A stretch of DNA of 55,627 nt, from contig JAJYPL010000005.1 in NCBI GenBank assembly GCA_021795355.1, positions 1 to 55,627 of the forward strand, in the 5' to 3' direction. Shown piece by piece: positions 14,592 to 24,161 of the stretch (positions are counted from its first letter, which is position 1; each line of letters opens with the position of its first letter). The notes below the pieces were generated by a model. The model did no database searches and was not told where the DNA came from. It saw nothing but the letters and a program-made list of their open reading frames with translations. The translations under genes were made by a program, and so were the position numbers. This DNA comes from a bacterium (GTDB taxonomy: Bacteria > SZUA-79 > Acidulodesulfobacterales > Acidulodesulfobacteraceae).

Positions 14592-15533
14592 TTATACCCA
14601 TGCTTTATATTCTAAAAATTTAGAATAATTTTCGGAGACTATAGAAGCAAACGCCGCCGAGTAAAGTCTCGCCTCTGCGTTATCAGACCTGGAAGTAAGC
14701 ACGACCGGCACTTTAAGCCCGACTACGATTCCCGCCACTTTAGCGCCTGCAAGATATTCCAAATCTTTAAAAAGTATATTGCCCGATTCTATATTAGGAA
14801 CCAATATTATATCGGCATCGCCTGATACCTCGCTTTTGATTCCTTTTTCTTCCGCCGCTTTTTTTGAAATAACGTTATCGAAAGCGAGCGGTCCGTCAAC
14901 TATGCCTCCTGTAATTTGACCCCTCTGTGCCATTTTGGAAATAATTGCTGCATCCATAGTAGAGGCTATCTTGGGATTGACGGTTTCCACCGCCGAAAGT
15001 ATTGCCGCTTTAGGATTTTTAACGCCGAGAATTTTGCAGATATCAATGGCATTTTGAAGTATCTGCGCTTTTTGAACGATATCCGGATTAATATTTATAG
15101 CCGCGTCAGTTATGAAGATTAATTTCTTGTAAGTTTTTATTTCCATGCAAAATATATGGGAAATAAACCTGTTAGTCCTTAATCCGCTTTCCATGCGGAT
15201 GAGCTGATGCATTAATATATCCGTATGGATATGTCCTTTTATTATTACGTCTGCTTTTTTATCGCAGGCTAATTTAACGGCAATAATAGATGCATCGGCA
15301 TCGTTGTCCGCGCCGATTATTTCAAAATCATTCGCAGAAATACTTTTTTCTTTTTTTTTAAGGATGGAAATTATTTTATTTTTGCTGCCTATAAGTTTTG
15401 GGATTATAATACCCTTTTTATAAGCTAAAACTATCCCTTCGATGACGAAATCGTCTTCGGCAACTACTACTGCCGCTCTTTTGGCTTTAAACGATTTCGC
15501 CGATATTATTAAATCGTCTAATTTTTTTTGCAT
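14592..15533 (-). CDS. Phosphate acyl (butyryl/acetyl) transferase, Ptb-like
   Basis: The product (313 residues) belongs to the phosphate acetyl/butyryltransferase family, which interconverts acyl-CoA and acyl phosphate. Diagnostic parts are ADVIIKGHIHTDILMHQLI, the FITDAAININPD segment, ITGGIVDGPLAFDNVISKKAA and GDADIILVPNIESGNILFKDLEYLAG. The length is typical of Ptb, shorter than full Pta. No acyl kinase gene lies beside it, so whether it uses acetyl, propionyl or butyryl groups is open. It shares a transcript with panB. Confidence 0.85.
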   Translation of the reverse strand: MQKKLDDLIISAKSFKAKRAAVVVAEDDFVIEGIVLAYKKGIIIPKLIGSKNKIISILKKKEKSISANDFEIIGADNDADASIIAVKLACDKKADVIIKGHIHTDILMHQLIRMESGLRTNRFISHIFCMEIKTYKKLIFITDAAININPDIVQKAQILQNAIDICKILGVKNPKAAILSAVETVNPKIASTMDAAIISKMAQRGQITGGIVDGPLAFDNVISKKAAEEKGIKSEVSGDADIILVPNIESGNILFKDLEYLAGAKVAGIVVGLKVPVVLTSRSDNAEARLYSAAFASIVSENYSKFLEYKAWV

Positions 15534-15546
15534 TTAAAATATCGTT

Positions 15547-15876
15547 CTAAACGATTTTACTCAATACGTTTCCGGTTTGATTCGTTCCGATAGTAACAGC
15601 CTGTCCGTTGTTATTATACTGATTCTGATTTGCCGTGTTGCCGTTACCCGCAGATTGAAGACTCTGGATATTTTGATTAAGGTTCGCCGTTGTTTGATTA
15701 AGCGCATTTACCAAACCTTGATTCAAAGTGCTGACCGTGTTTAGAGTTAATGCGGCGGTTTTATCCGCAACGTCGTTAGGACCGGAAATATTCTGATATT
15801 GTCCCTTATTGGCATTTGCCTGGTTGCTTTGGTATAGCTGGGATGCCGTGGGATTTGAATTAATTCCCTGAACCAT
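15547..15876 (-). CDS. Asn/Gln-rich protein of unknown function
   Basis: About 109 residues from the second in-frame ATG, chosen because GGGGGT lies eight bases before it; an ATG 15 bases earlier has no such site. The protein is rich in Asn, Gln, Thr and Ser and very poor in charged residues, with a middle amphipathic stretch (ALTLNTVSTLNQGLVNALNQ). No signal peptide is obvious. It resembles low-complexity, RebB-like or killing-factor-type small proteins only loosely, and I assign no function. It lies 13 bases before the Ptb-like gene and may share its transcript. Confidence 0.6.
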   Translation of the reverse strand: MVQGINSNPTASQLYQSNQANANKGQYQNISGPNDVADKTAALTLNTVSTLNQGLVNALNQTTANLNQNIQSLQSAGNGNTANQNQYNNNGQAVTIGTNQTGNVLSKIV

Positions 15877-15937
15877 TTTAACTACCCCCATTTTTAGAAT
15901 ATTTACTTAATTGATACATAAATAATATCTATATTCA

Positions 15938-15965
15938 ATAATATCACAAAAAATTAAATTGTCAA
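15938..15965 (-). promoter_or_regulatory. Promoter upstream of the Asn/Gln-rich gene
   Basis: On the minus strand a perfect -35 TTGACA (15960-15965), a 16-base spacer and -10 TATTAT (15938-15943). Just upstream TTTTGACC occurs twice at a ten-base step (15967, 15977), a possible operator. Confidence 0.5.
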
Positions 15966-16080
15966 ATTTTGACCAGTTTTGACCGAAGCTTTTGCCGATA
16001 AAATTAGCTGCGTCTTTAATTCAATATTGTATATAATTTACTATGCGGTTTATTTCTGTAATATTCCCATTTTTATTATT

Positions 16081-16593
16081 TTACGCGCTGAATTTAATAT
16101 ATTTATCTTTACGGCATCCGCAAACAGGACATTTGTCGGGAGCTTCCGGTCCCACGTGCGTATGTCCGCATACCGGGCATATATAAACTGTTTCCCCGTC
16201 AAAATCTTTACCGGCGTCAAAAAGTTCTTTAGCTTTTTTATAAATATCCCTGTGAATTTTTTCCGCCTCTAAAGCATAGTGCGTTGAGAGCTGGGCTTCC
16301 TTCTCATTCTGAAACTTAGCGGTTTCGTTGAAAACGGGATACATCTCTTCTATTTCATAATTCTCGCCGTTATATGCGGCTAAGATATTTTCACCGCTTT
16401 TTTTAATACCTCCGAGAGCCCTCAGATGATTTTTTGCATGTATAAGTTCCGCTCTGGCTATCGCCCTGAATATGTTGGCCAATCTTGGTTTTCCCTCTTT
16501 CTCCGCTTCTTCCGAAAAAATCATATATTTAACGTGCGCCTGGCTTTCTCCGGCAAAAGCCGCTTTCAAATCTTCTTCAGTCATGCTTCTCAT
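16081..16593 (-). CDS. Rubrerythrin
   Basis: The 170-residue product has a ferritin-like diiron domain followed by a rubredoxin domain. Diiron residues include Glu16 (GESQAH), Glu49-x2-His52 (RAELIH) and Glu111-x2-His114 (EAEKIH). The iron site of the rubredoxin part is Cys139-x2-Cys142 and Cys155-x2-Cys158. It reduces hydrogen peroxide in the cytoplasm of anaerobes using electrons from rubredoxin-type carriers. A good ribosome site (AAGGAG) precedes the start; MTEED three codons later is an alternative start. It is monocistronic. Confidence 0.95.
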   Translation of the reverse strand: MRSMTEEDLKAAFAGESQAHVKYMIFSEEAEKEGKPRLANIFRAIARAELIHAKNHLRALGGIKKSGENILAAYNGENYEIEEMYPVFNETAKFQNEKEAQLSTHYALEAEKIHRDIYKKAKELFDAGKDFDGETVYICPVCGHTHVGPEAPDKCPVCGCRKDKYIKFSA

Positions 16594-16679
16594 AATTAAA
16601 TCTCCTTAAAGTATGTAAAATTCTTAAAATTAAATTAAATTAAATTTTTATCGTTTCGTTTATATATAATTAATTATAA

Positions 16680-18716
16680 TTAATAAAAATAAACGTTTGA
16701 AACTGCGATAAAGTAATTTTTCATATACTGCAGATACGCCCTGATAATTTTTCTATATCTTTTATATTCTTCCGCCGCAACGGACGGTTTTTTGGATTCA
16801 AATTTATATGAGCAAATTAATTCCGCTTTATTATTTAAAAATTTACATTCCGAATATGCAGAACTTAAACTTCCTCTAATCTTTAGCTCCTTCGGCATAT
16901 AATACACGGAAGACTTCGCCGGAAGCTTAATTGTAATTAAGCCTTTGTGTTCAAAAGGATAACCTATGATTAAATTATACCGCCTTTTTCCCTTTAAAAC
17001 AAGCCCGAGCAATCCGGAATCGACCGGCAATACGGAATGAAACAGCAGCTTGTCTCCATTTTTCGTTCCGTAGTTCTTATCTTTAATTTTGATTATTAAT
17101 TTTAAATTTTTATTTATATTGCTTAAATTCTTAAAATTAAAATCTTTAATTTGCGCACCCGGTAAAAAATTATATAAAGAATTATAAACTTTAATTGTTT
17201 TTTCGTATTTATTTGTATTTTTCAGAGAAGACCTTTCATAATTAGAATAAACCCCTTTATACTCGACTGAAACCGTTCCGCTAAGCGTCCCGTTTTTGTT
17301 TATTTCTCCTTTAAACGAAAATATTTTTTCGTTTTGGTTCGGTTTTTCGGAAGGAGTTTTAATAAATTTAAATTTATTACGGCCTAAAATAGCAGCGCCT
17401 TTTCTGCCGGACAACTCGAAAGGAATATCGAAAGCTTTGTAGGAGGATGAATCCGGATACAGGTAACGGCGGACATACCGTCCGTTTTCTTTTAAAGTCA
17501 AACCTACTAAAACCGAATCAAACTGCTTAGGCGAAATTGTTTTCTTATTAAAATCCGCCGTGTTTAAAGACGCGATTAATACCGGGTAAGCGTTTATTTT
17601 TGCCGTTTTCAGCATAGCTATAAGCAGAGCCGCCAAAGATTTGGAATCGCCGTAACCGTCGTTAAAAACAACCTGAGCATCAGCCGGTATGTAACCGTTT
17701 ATTCCGTAGCCGATCCCCGCGTACCTGAAAGTTTTGACAAACTTATCGTATATAGATGCCGCATCTTTTTTTTCTAATATAATACCGCCGTTATCTTTGT
17801 TTTTATATTTTTTAATTGCGGATTTAACGAACTTTTCTATTTTTTTATCCGGCTTTTCGGCTTTTTCAAACATTGCGTTTATTCTGTTCAAAAGAGTCCG
17901 CCATGAAGTATAAGTCGATACGGATATATATTTTCTTAAATTTTTTTCCGGAGGCATATCGGATTCTTTTTTTATAGCGGGAACATTATTTGCGGAAATG
18001 CTTAATTTCGTAAATTTTTTATTCTTTAGCAAAACGGTTTTTTTTAATAAATAAGATTTTTTTAAATTATGAAGATATAGATTAAGCTTAACCCCCGCAG
18101 GATAAACGAGCGAAAAATTAATTTTTTGAACGGGAATGCCGTAAGAAAAATAGTCCGTGTAAAAAACGCCGTTTTTAATAAGGGGCTTAAAATTATTAAT
18201 TTCATAAGAAAAGTTTATTATTGAGCCGTCTTCTGCCGCCGGCATAGAAAGAGTCAGATATTTTATATCGGAGTAAGCCGGGTAATTAACCGCAAAACTA
18301 GGAGATACTATATTGACCGCATGTTTTCCTACGGGAATTTTAAACATTCCCTTAAGAAGGGTATAGGCGTATAAAAATTTAATTTTTTGATATTTCGTCG
18401 AAAAAGGTATAACGACTTCCGAATACTTGTTTATACCTCTTTGGGAAAGTATTTTTAAAGACTCTGCGACATATTCACGCAATCCGTATTTTTTATTGAG
18501 TTTTAATACGACGTCTTTTTTTATTATATACGCTCCGTATTTTTTGTATGCTTTTTCAATGTTTCTTCCTTTAATTTTTTTGACTGCAACGGACTTCTTA
18601 TTTAAAGTTTTATAAGAAAAAGCAGGGTGCGTATTTACTATATTTAAAAATGCCGTAAAAAATGCCGTAATAAACATAAAAAACAAAACAGGTTTTAATT
18701 TCTTATTTTTCATCAA
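16680..18716 (-). CDS. Exported DUF3857/transglutaminase-like protein, active site lost
   Basis: The product (678 residues) starts with a signal peptide or membrane anchor (about 8-33). A DUF3857-like beta region spans about 95-250, then a transglutaminase-like core (about 270-430) and a C-terminal beta domain. In active relatives the core has G-D-C-K-D, a later F-N-H and a D-P. Here these read GDSKS (Ser358 for Cys) and FDS (Ser401 for His), so two of the three catalytic residues look replaced. A binding or scaffold role at the cell surface is inferred. Lysine-rich throughout. It stands alone, with only about 65 bases to the gene upstream. Confidence 0.75.
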   Translation of the reverse strand: MMKNKKLKPVLFFMFITAFFTAFLNIVNTHPAFSYKTLNKKSVAVKKIKGRNIEKAYKKYGAYIIKKDVVLKLNKKYGLREYVAESLKILSQRGINKYSEVVIPFSTKYQKIKFLYAYTLLKGMFKIPVGKHAVNIVSPSFAVNYPAYSDIKYLTLSMPAAEDGSIINFSYEINNFKPLIKNGVFYTDYFSYGIPVQKINFSLVYPAGVKLNLYLHNLKKSYLLKKTVLLKNKKFTKLSISANNVPAIKKESDMPPEKNLRKYISVSTYTSWRTLLNRINAMFEKAEKPDKKIEKFVKSAIKKYKNKDNGGIILEKKDAASIYDKFVKTFRYAGIGYGINGYIPADAQVVFNDGYGDSKSLAALLIAMLKTAKINAYPVLIASLNTADFNKKTISPKQFDSVLVGLTLKENGRYVRRYLYPDSSSYKAFDIPFELSGRKGAAILGRNKFKFIKTPSEKPNQNEKIFSFKGEINKNGTLSGTVSVEYKGVYSNYERSSLKNTNKYEKTIKVYNSLYNFLPGAQIKDFNFKNLSNINKNLKLIIKIKDKNYGTKNGDKLLFHSVLPVDSGLLGLVLKGKRRYNLIIGYPFEHKGLITIKLPAKSSVYYMPKELKIRGSLSSAYSECKFLNNKAELICSYKFESKKPSVAAEEYKRYRKIIRAYLQYMKNYFIAVSNVYFY

Positions 18717-18781
18717 TTAGAATCCTTTTAATTTAAAAATTTAATTAAGTTTATAAACATACAAATTATATAAATAGAAAA

Positions 18782-19921
18782 TCAGCCTTTAAAATTACAA
18801 ATTGCATAAATACCGCACTTATCGCAATCCGAATGATTTCCGCCTTTTTTGCATATATCCAGTATTCCTAGCCTGGTAATAGCGAAATCGTATTTTATAG
18901 GGTCGGAATAATCCAATTTTTTAAGATTTCCCGTTATTTCTTCCGCCATTTTAAAAGACGGATTTTTCCGATTAGTCAAACCTATGTACCGGCTTATCCT
19001 TCCTATATGCGTATCTACCGGCATAATAAGCTGATAAGTCTGAATGCCGTTATTCCATATACCGAAATCGAGATTGTCCGAATTTCTGACCATCCACCTT
19101 AAATATAAATTTATCCTTTTACACGGGCTGTTATCTTTCGGCGACGTAAAGAAAAATCGAACCATAGACCGTTCAGGGATATTTTTTGTTCCGTATATTT
19201 GGGAAAAATCGGCAATATGCAAAGCTCTTTCGCAAAAACTTTCGATAGCTTTTTTTAAATTTATATCGGACGGATTATATCCTTCAAGGAAAAAATTTTC
19301 TATAGAACCGTATTGTTTTAGTATTTCGCTTAAAATCAGAAACAATGCGGCAATATCTTTTTCTTTTATGAATCGGTAATAAAAGCCTTTAAATAATTTT
19401 AATCCTTCTTCCGCATTAAAATTAAAAGTAAATTCGTAAAATTTATGCCCTGTTATACTATCTATTTTATCCAATGTTTTAAGAATCTGCGGGACGCCTC
19501 CGAAAGCAAATCCTGCCGCTATAAAACCTGCTATTTCTATATCTTTAGGGTCGCTGAATTTATGTACGAATCCGAGAGGGTCGGAATAAAGATAAGACTC
19601 CTCGAACTTGCAGTACAAATCTTCAAGGCATTCTTTTAATTTAAGACTGTTTCCGCCGTTATTAAACGATTCGACCTTGCTTATAATTCCGTTCCTGTAA
19701 ACAAAAGTTTTGCCGTCCGGAAGAGACCAGCAGTCGCCCTCCTCGAAAGGAAACGGAACATTCATCCCTCTGCCTATAAAAACATCTTCTCCGTTTATTT
19801 TTGTATAAAAGTTAAAATCGTTATCTTCCCATATCGAAGACTTGCCGGCGCCTTCGGCAGATCCGCCGTTTTTGCCGCCCGTTAACGATAAATCTTTATC
19901 CGACTCTTTATGATAATCCAT
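18782..19921 (-). CDS. TIGR02757 (DUF2400) family protein with N-terminal extension
   Basis: The product (379 residues) carries the DUF2400 segments DIEIAGFIAAGFAFGGVPQI, INLYLRWMVRN and MPVDTHIGRISR. This family has a helix-hairpin-helix DNA-glycosylase-like shape. A C-terminal cysteine set, DICKKGGNHSDCDKCGIYAIC, resembles the [4Fe-4S] loop of endonuclease III-type enzymes. The first 95 residues are extra compared with the usual family of about 260 and are not recognised. A DNA-repair role is suggested by the fold but unproven. Monocistronic. Confidence 0.85.
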   Translation of the reverse strand: MDYHKESDKDLSLTGGKNGGSAEGAGKSSIWEDNDFNFYTKINGEDVFIGRGMNVPFPFEEGDCWSLPDGKTFVYRNGIISKVESFNNGGNSLKLKECLEDLYCKFEESYLYSDPLGFVHKFSDPKDIEIAGFIAAGFAFGGVPQILKTLDKIDSITGHKFYEFTFNFNAEEGLKLFKGFYYRFIKEKDIAALFLILSEILKQYGSIENFFLEGYNPSDINLKKAIESFCERALHIADFSQIYGTKNIPERSMVRFFFTSPKDNSPCKRINLYLRWMVRNSDNLDFGIWNNGIQTYQLIMPVDTHIGRISRYIGLTNRKNPSFKMAEEITGNLKKLDYSDPIKYDFAITRLGILDICKKGGNHSDCDKCGIYAICNFKG

Positions 19922-20033
19922 TATAAATAACCTGTTTTACCTTATTCGGCCTATTTTATTCATTATTTTTTATTGATATATAAACAATTAATATGTCTAT
20001 AATAGATAATGCTATAAAAATGTTATAAAAATA

Positions 20034-21275
20034 CTATGAATCCTGCGTTATTTTGTATGCAAAATCCATTCCGAATTTTTCGCATTTAACCAGATCTTCA
20101 TCAAAAGGGGTCATCTGAATTTTTAATCCTTCCTGCGCAATAACAAACCGCAAGCTTTTCAAAATATCCTGAATCATCTGGACGGCTTCGCCGCTCCATC
20201 CGTAACAGCCGAATACCGCAGCTTTTTTATTTTTAACGTTAAGCATAACTAAAGACGATATCATATCGAATATAGGTTTGGGCGGTTTAGCGTTAAGCGT
20301 AGGAGAACCCACTATTACGGCATCCGCTCTTTCAATTTCATCGACTACGTAATCCGCGTCGCGGTCCACTAAATTTATTAAGGCAACGTCCGTAAGTCCG
20401 TCTATTGCCGCTCCCTTAGCAATGTGCTTTGCCATTTCTTCGGTATTTCCGTAAGCCGAAGCATAAACTATTACTATCTTCTTCAGGGTAGAATCTGCAT
20501 TGGTCGGCTTGCTTGCTTCAATATACCAGTCTATATATTTTTTTAAATTTTCCCTCAATACCGGACCGTGCGACGGCGCAATAACGTCTATATCTAAGTT
20601 TTTAAGTTTTTCTATCGCGCTCAAAGAATAATTTTTAAACGGTCTCATTATATGGGTAAAATAAAATTTAAAATCCTCGAATGCCTCTTCCTTATTTGTT
20701 ATTAAATCGTTAAAAATATTGGCGTCGCAATAATGCGCTCCGAAAAAATCGCAGGGGAATAGTATTTTATCTTCTTTTAGATAGGTAAACATAGTATCCG
20801 GCCAGTGTAGAAACGGAGCGCTGACAAACTGCAGGGTTTTGCCGCCCAAATCTAGGGAATCGCCGTCGCCTACGGTAATATTATTGTAATCTTTTTTAAT
20901 AATATGCTGTACGAAATGGTGGGCATTTTTTGAATAAACAAGCGTAGCGTCTTTGGCAATTTCTTTAATTATGTGAAGCGCGCCGGAATGGTCGGGTTCG
21001 GTATGATTAATAATTATATAATCTATTTTAGAAATATCGGCAACCGAATTTAATTTATTTATAAGCTGGTCTTTAGTATTCAATTTTACGGTATCTATTA
21101 GGGCGGATTTTTCGCTTCCCTGAATAAAATAAGAATTATAGCTTGTTCCGTTAGCGGTAGGTACGACTATGTCGAATACCCTGAGATCCGGATCGAATGC
21201 CCCCGTATAATATACTCCGTCCTTTATTTTGACCGCTTTTTGAGATAAAATATTGTTTTTAACATTATTATCCAT
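20034..21275 (-). CDS. A-type flavodiiron protein (FprA/ROO-like)
   Basis: The product (413 residues) has a metallo-beta-lactamase-like diiron domain and a C-terminal flavodoxin domain. Iron ligands are His91, Glu93, Asp95 and His96 (NHTEPDHSG), His157, Asp176 and His236. The FMN loop is YASAYGNTEEMA (about 271-282). Such enzymes reduce oxygen or nitric oxide using rubredoxin electrons. There is no extra C-terminal domain, so it needs separate carriers. It is divergent from hemW, with a good ribosome site (GGAGG) before the start. Cytoplasmic. Confidence 0.95.
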   Translation of the reverse strand: MDNNVKNNILSQKAVKIKDGVYYTGAFDPDLRVFDIVVPTANGTSYNSYFIQGSEKSALIDTVKLNTKDQLINKLNSVADISKIDYIIINHTEPDHSGALHIIKEIAKDATLVYSKNAHHFVQHIIKKDYNNITVGDGDSLDLGGKTLQFVSAPFLHWPDTMFTYLKEDKILFPCDFFGAHYCDANIFNDLITNKEEAFEDFKFYFTHIMRPFKNYSLSAIEKLKNLDIDVIAPSHGPVLRENLKKYIDWYIEASKPTNADSTLKKIVIVYASAYGNTEEMAKHIAKGAAIDGLTDVALINLVDRDADYVVDEIERADAVIVGSPTLNAKPPKPIFDMISSLVMLNVKNKKAAVFGCYGWSGEAVQMIQDILKSLRFVIAQEGLKIQMTPFDEDLVKCEKFGMDFAYKITQDS

Positions 21276-21458
21276 ATATTTAAACCTCCAGTTTAAATGT
21301 TAATGGATTTATATGGCCATGGGCTTATCCGGTCTATATAAATTCAATTTAATATTTACAAATTACGTTTTAAATATTATATCATATATAATAATAAATT
21401 TTAAGGATATGCGGGCAAATTTAACGATAAAACTAACGCATCATACGGGCGTAAACCA

Positions 21459-22694
21459 ATGAAGGAATTGAGCTTATATATTCATGTACCGTTCTGCAAG
21501 AGCAAATGCAATTATTGCAATTTTTATTCAATACCTTTAACTAAATTAAAAAAAACTTATAACTCCAACCTCGCGGAACTTTATCCTGGATTTTTAATAA
21601 AAGAAATAGGGATAAATACCGAAAAATATCATTTGGAAAATGCTAGTATAAACACTATATATTTCGGCGGAGGCACTCCTTCTGTTATGACTGTCGATTT
21701 TTTCAAAAGCTTAATGGAATTTATCGGAAAAAATTTCAAAATTGCAGCCGATGCCGAAATAACCGCAGAAGTAAATCCCGAAAGCTGCGATTTAGAAAAA
21801 TTATACTGCCTAAAAGCGCTTGGATTTAACAGGCTGTCTATCGGAGTGCAGAGTTTCGACGGCGGCGTACTGAAAACAGCAGGCAGAATTCATAATAAAA
21901 ACGACATATACCGCACCGTTAGTAACGCCAAAAAAGCAGGATTCGCCAATATATCGCTCGATTTAATAATAGGACTTCCCGGACAGACGAAAGAAATATT
22001 TTTAGACGATATTAATAATATTACGGATATTGCGCCTCAACATATCTCCGCCTATATGCTGTCCATTGAAGAAGGAAGCTTATTTTATAAAATTCATAAC
22101 GATAAAAACCATTTCCCCGTTAATAAACCGCCAGAATTCATAGGCGAAGAAAAAATAGCGGATTATTATATAATATTGTGCGAAATATTAAACGGGCAAT
22201 TTTACGAACATTATGAAATATCTAACTTTGCTAAAAACGGATATAGAAGCAGACATAATATAAACTATTGGAACAGAGGCAAATACTTGGGATTGGGACC
22301 ATCGGCTTCCTCTTTTTTTAAACTTGAAGACGGCAAAGAAATCAGAAAAACGAATATTCCGGATTTAGAAAGATATATCCGGAATATTTCAAAAGACAAT
22401 TATAATTATGAAGAAAAAAACTGCCCTATTAAAAAGCGGAACAGCATACGAAATAAAAACGGCGGAGACTTTGTAGAAATCCTTACGGAAAACGATAAAA
22501 TAAACGAGGAGATATTTCTGTCGCTGAGAACGTCTTCAGGAATTAACGAAAAAAGACTTAGGGAATTAGCCGGCGCAGAAATAATCGATAAATTAATTAA
22601 AGAAGGGCTTATGGAAAATTTTAAAGGCAATATTTCTCTTACTTTAAAAGGTATGCTTTTATCCTCGGAAATATTCGCACGCATTATGATATAG
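21459..22694 (+). CDS. hemW: Radical SAM haem chaperone HemW
   Basis: The product (411 residues) is a radical SAM protein of the HemN/HemW group. The cluster motif is Cys13-x3-Cys17-x2-Cys20 (PFCKSKCNYCNF). HemW-type features include IYFGGGTPS, SIGVQSF, DLIIGLPGQT and, in place of a HemN tail, HNINYWNRGKYLGLGPSA. HemN proper carries an N-terminal extension that is missing here. The role is haem insertion into respiratory enzymes rather than coproporphyrinogen oxidation. An odd charged insert sits at about 310-345 (KKRNSIRNKNGG). A palindrome that may end transcription follows. Confidence 0.9.
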   Translation: MKELSLYIHVPFCKSKCNYCNFYSIPLTKLKKTYNSNLAELYPGFLIKEIGINTEKYHLENASINTIYFGGGTPSVMTVDFFKSLMEFIGKNFKIAADAEITAEVNPESCDLEKLYCLKALGFNRLSIGVQSFDGGVLKTAGRIHNKNDIYRTVSNAKKAGFANISLDLIIGLPGQTKEIFLDDINNITDIAPQHISAYMLSIEEGSLFYKIHNDKNHFPVNKPPEFIGEEKIADYYIILCEILNGQFYEHYEISNFAKNGYRSRHNINYWNRGKYLGLGPSASSFFKLEDGKEIRKTNIPDLERYIRNISKDNYNYEEKNCPIKKRNSIRNKNGGDFVEILTENDKINEEIFLSLRTSSGINEKRLRELAGAEIIDKLIKEGLMENFKGNISLTLKGMLLSSEIFARIMI

Positions 22695-22708
22695 CATAAT
22701 TAATTTGT

Positions 22709-22739
22709 TACAGGGTCGGAATTGAATTCTGTCCCTGTA
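22709..22739. terminator. Palindrome after hemW (GGGACAGAATT family)
   Basis: An imperfect palindrome whose right arm is AATTCTGTCCCTGTA follows hemW. It belongs to the same repeat family as 27622-27652 and 48665-48693. It can fold into a hairpin and probably ends transcription. Confidence 0.6.
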
Positions 22740-22819
22740 TTTAAAGGGAACATTTTTATATTGCAATAATAGAAATCAATATTTATAATATAATATTACT
22801 ATAATAATAAACTCTATAA

Positions 22820-23215
<396 letters not shown>

Positions 23216-24148
23216 TTAACTTATATCTTTCCTTGCAAATAACAGCGAGGATATTATAAACAGAAGAACGGTATAAGAAATTCCGTATATAAGGCGGTAA
23301 AATATAATCCCTGAAGAAATATCTAATTTATATGCCGCTTCGGAACTTATATTGAATATTGAAAAATTGGGCAGGACGGTATAAATAAAGTGGACTATGG
23401 AAGTCAATATATGATTTGCCTGATTAACTATTACGACTTTGCCTTTAATAATCTTTTTTACGGGTTTGACTAAATCGTTCATGCGGCTCGAAACGTTGCC
23501 TATAAAAAAAATAAGTATCGCAAAAATAGATGCTAAAGCTTTCGAAGTTACTAAAGAAAACAGCAGGGCGGCGGCGGAAATAAATATCGATTCGATTATT
23601 ATAAACAGCCCTTGAATTATTAACGGCTGGGGAAGCATATAAAAAGTAAACGGATGATTAGGAGCGGCATAAGCGGCTGAACGATTTTGTAAATTAAAGT
23701 TATTATGAGCGGACTTTGCCCCCGAAACGACGGCTCCGGCGTTAGGTACTACCGGTACGATAAATTTATGCATAATCAGCAGTACAAAATAAAAAATAAA
23801 CATCATTATAACGGTCGAAAAAATTATAGCCGCGGCAAGCCCCAAAAAACGTCCCGTTAAATATTCGGTTCTTTTAACCGGTCTTGTAATGCCGATAAAA
23901 ATGCTTTTCTTTTCGACGTCGTCGTAAACCACGGAAGCTCCGATAAAAATTCCTATAAAAATATTGAAAATCGATATGGCAAATATAGAAAAATCCACCA
24001 TAATTCTTCCCTGGTTTATAAAGCTGGTCTGGGAAACGAAATAACTGCCGGATATAAGTATTAAAGCAAAGATTAAAAAAGAATAAAAAATTTTTGAATT
24101 CTTTATTTCTTTAAATGAATACATTATTCCGTATAAAATATTTTTCAT
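23216..24148 (-). CDS. ABC transporter permease (ABC-2 type)
   Basis: The 310-residue product has about six membrane helices: near the N-terminus (22-40), around 55-75, 105-130, 180-205, 208-225 and 285-305. The short motif SIFIGITRPVKRTEYLTGRFLG is typical of ABC-2 permeases. It is 13 bases downstream of its ATPase and shares the operon. The substrate is unknown. A large loop with few charges (about 133-170) faces outside. Last gene of the operon; the tRNA-Ser repeat begins right at its stop. Confidence 0.85.
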   Translation of the reverse strand: MKNILYGIMYSFKEIKNSKIFYSFLIFALILISGSYFVSQTSFINQGRIMVDFSIFAISIFNIFIGIFIGASVVYDDVEKKSIFIGITRPVKRTEYLTGRFLGLAAAIIFSTVIMMFIFYFVLLIMHKFIVPVVPNAGAVVSGAKSAHNNFNLQNRSAAYAAPNHPFTFYMLPQPLIIQGLFIIIESIFISAAALLFSLVTSKALASIFAILIFFIGNVSSRMNDLVKPVKKIIKGKVVIVNQANHILTSIVHFIYTVLPNFSIFNISSEAAYKLDISSGIIFYRLIYGISYTVLLFIISSLLFARKDIS

Positions 24149-24161
24149 TAAAAATACCCCG

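Noticed and set aside
16680-18716. Active transglutaminase or protease
   Set aside because: The expected catalytic Cys and His are both replaced by serine, so an active enzyme is not supported by the sequence.
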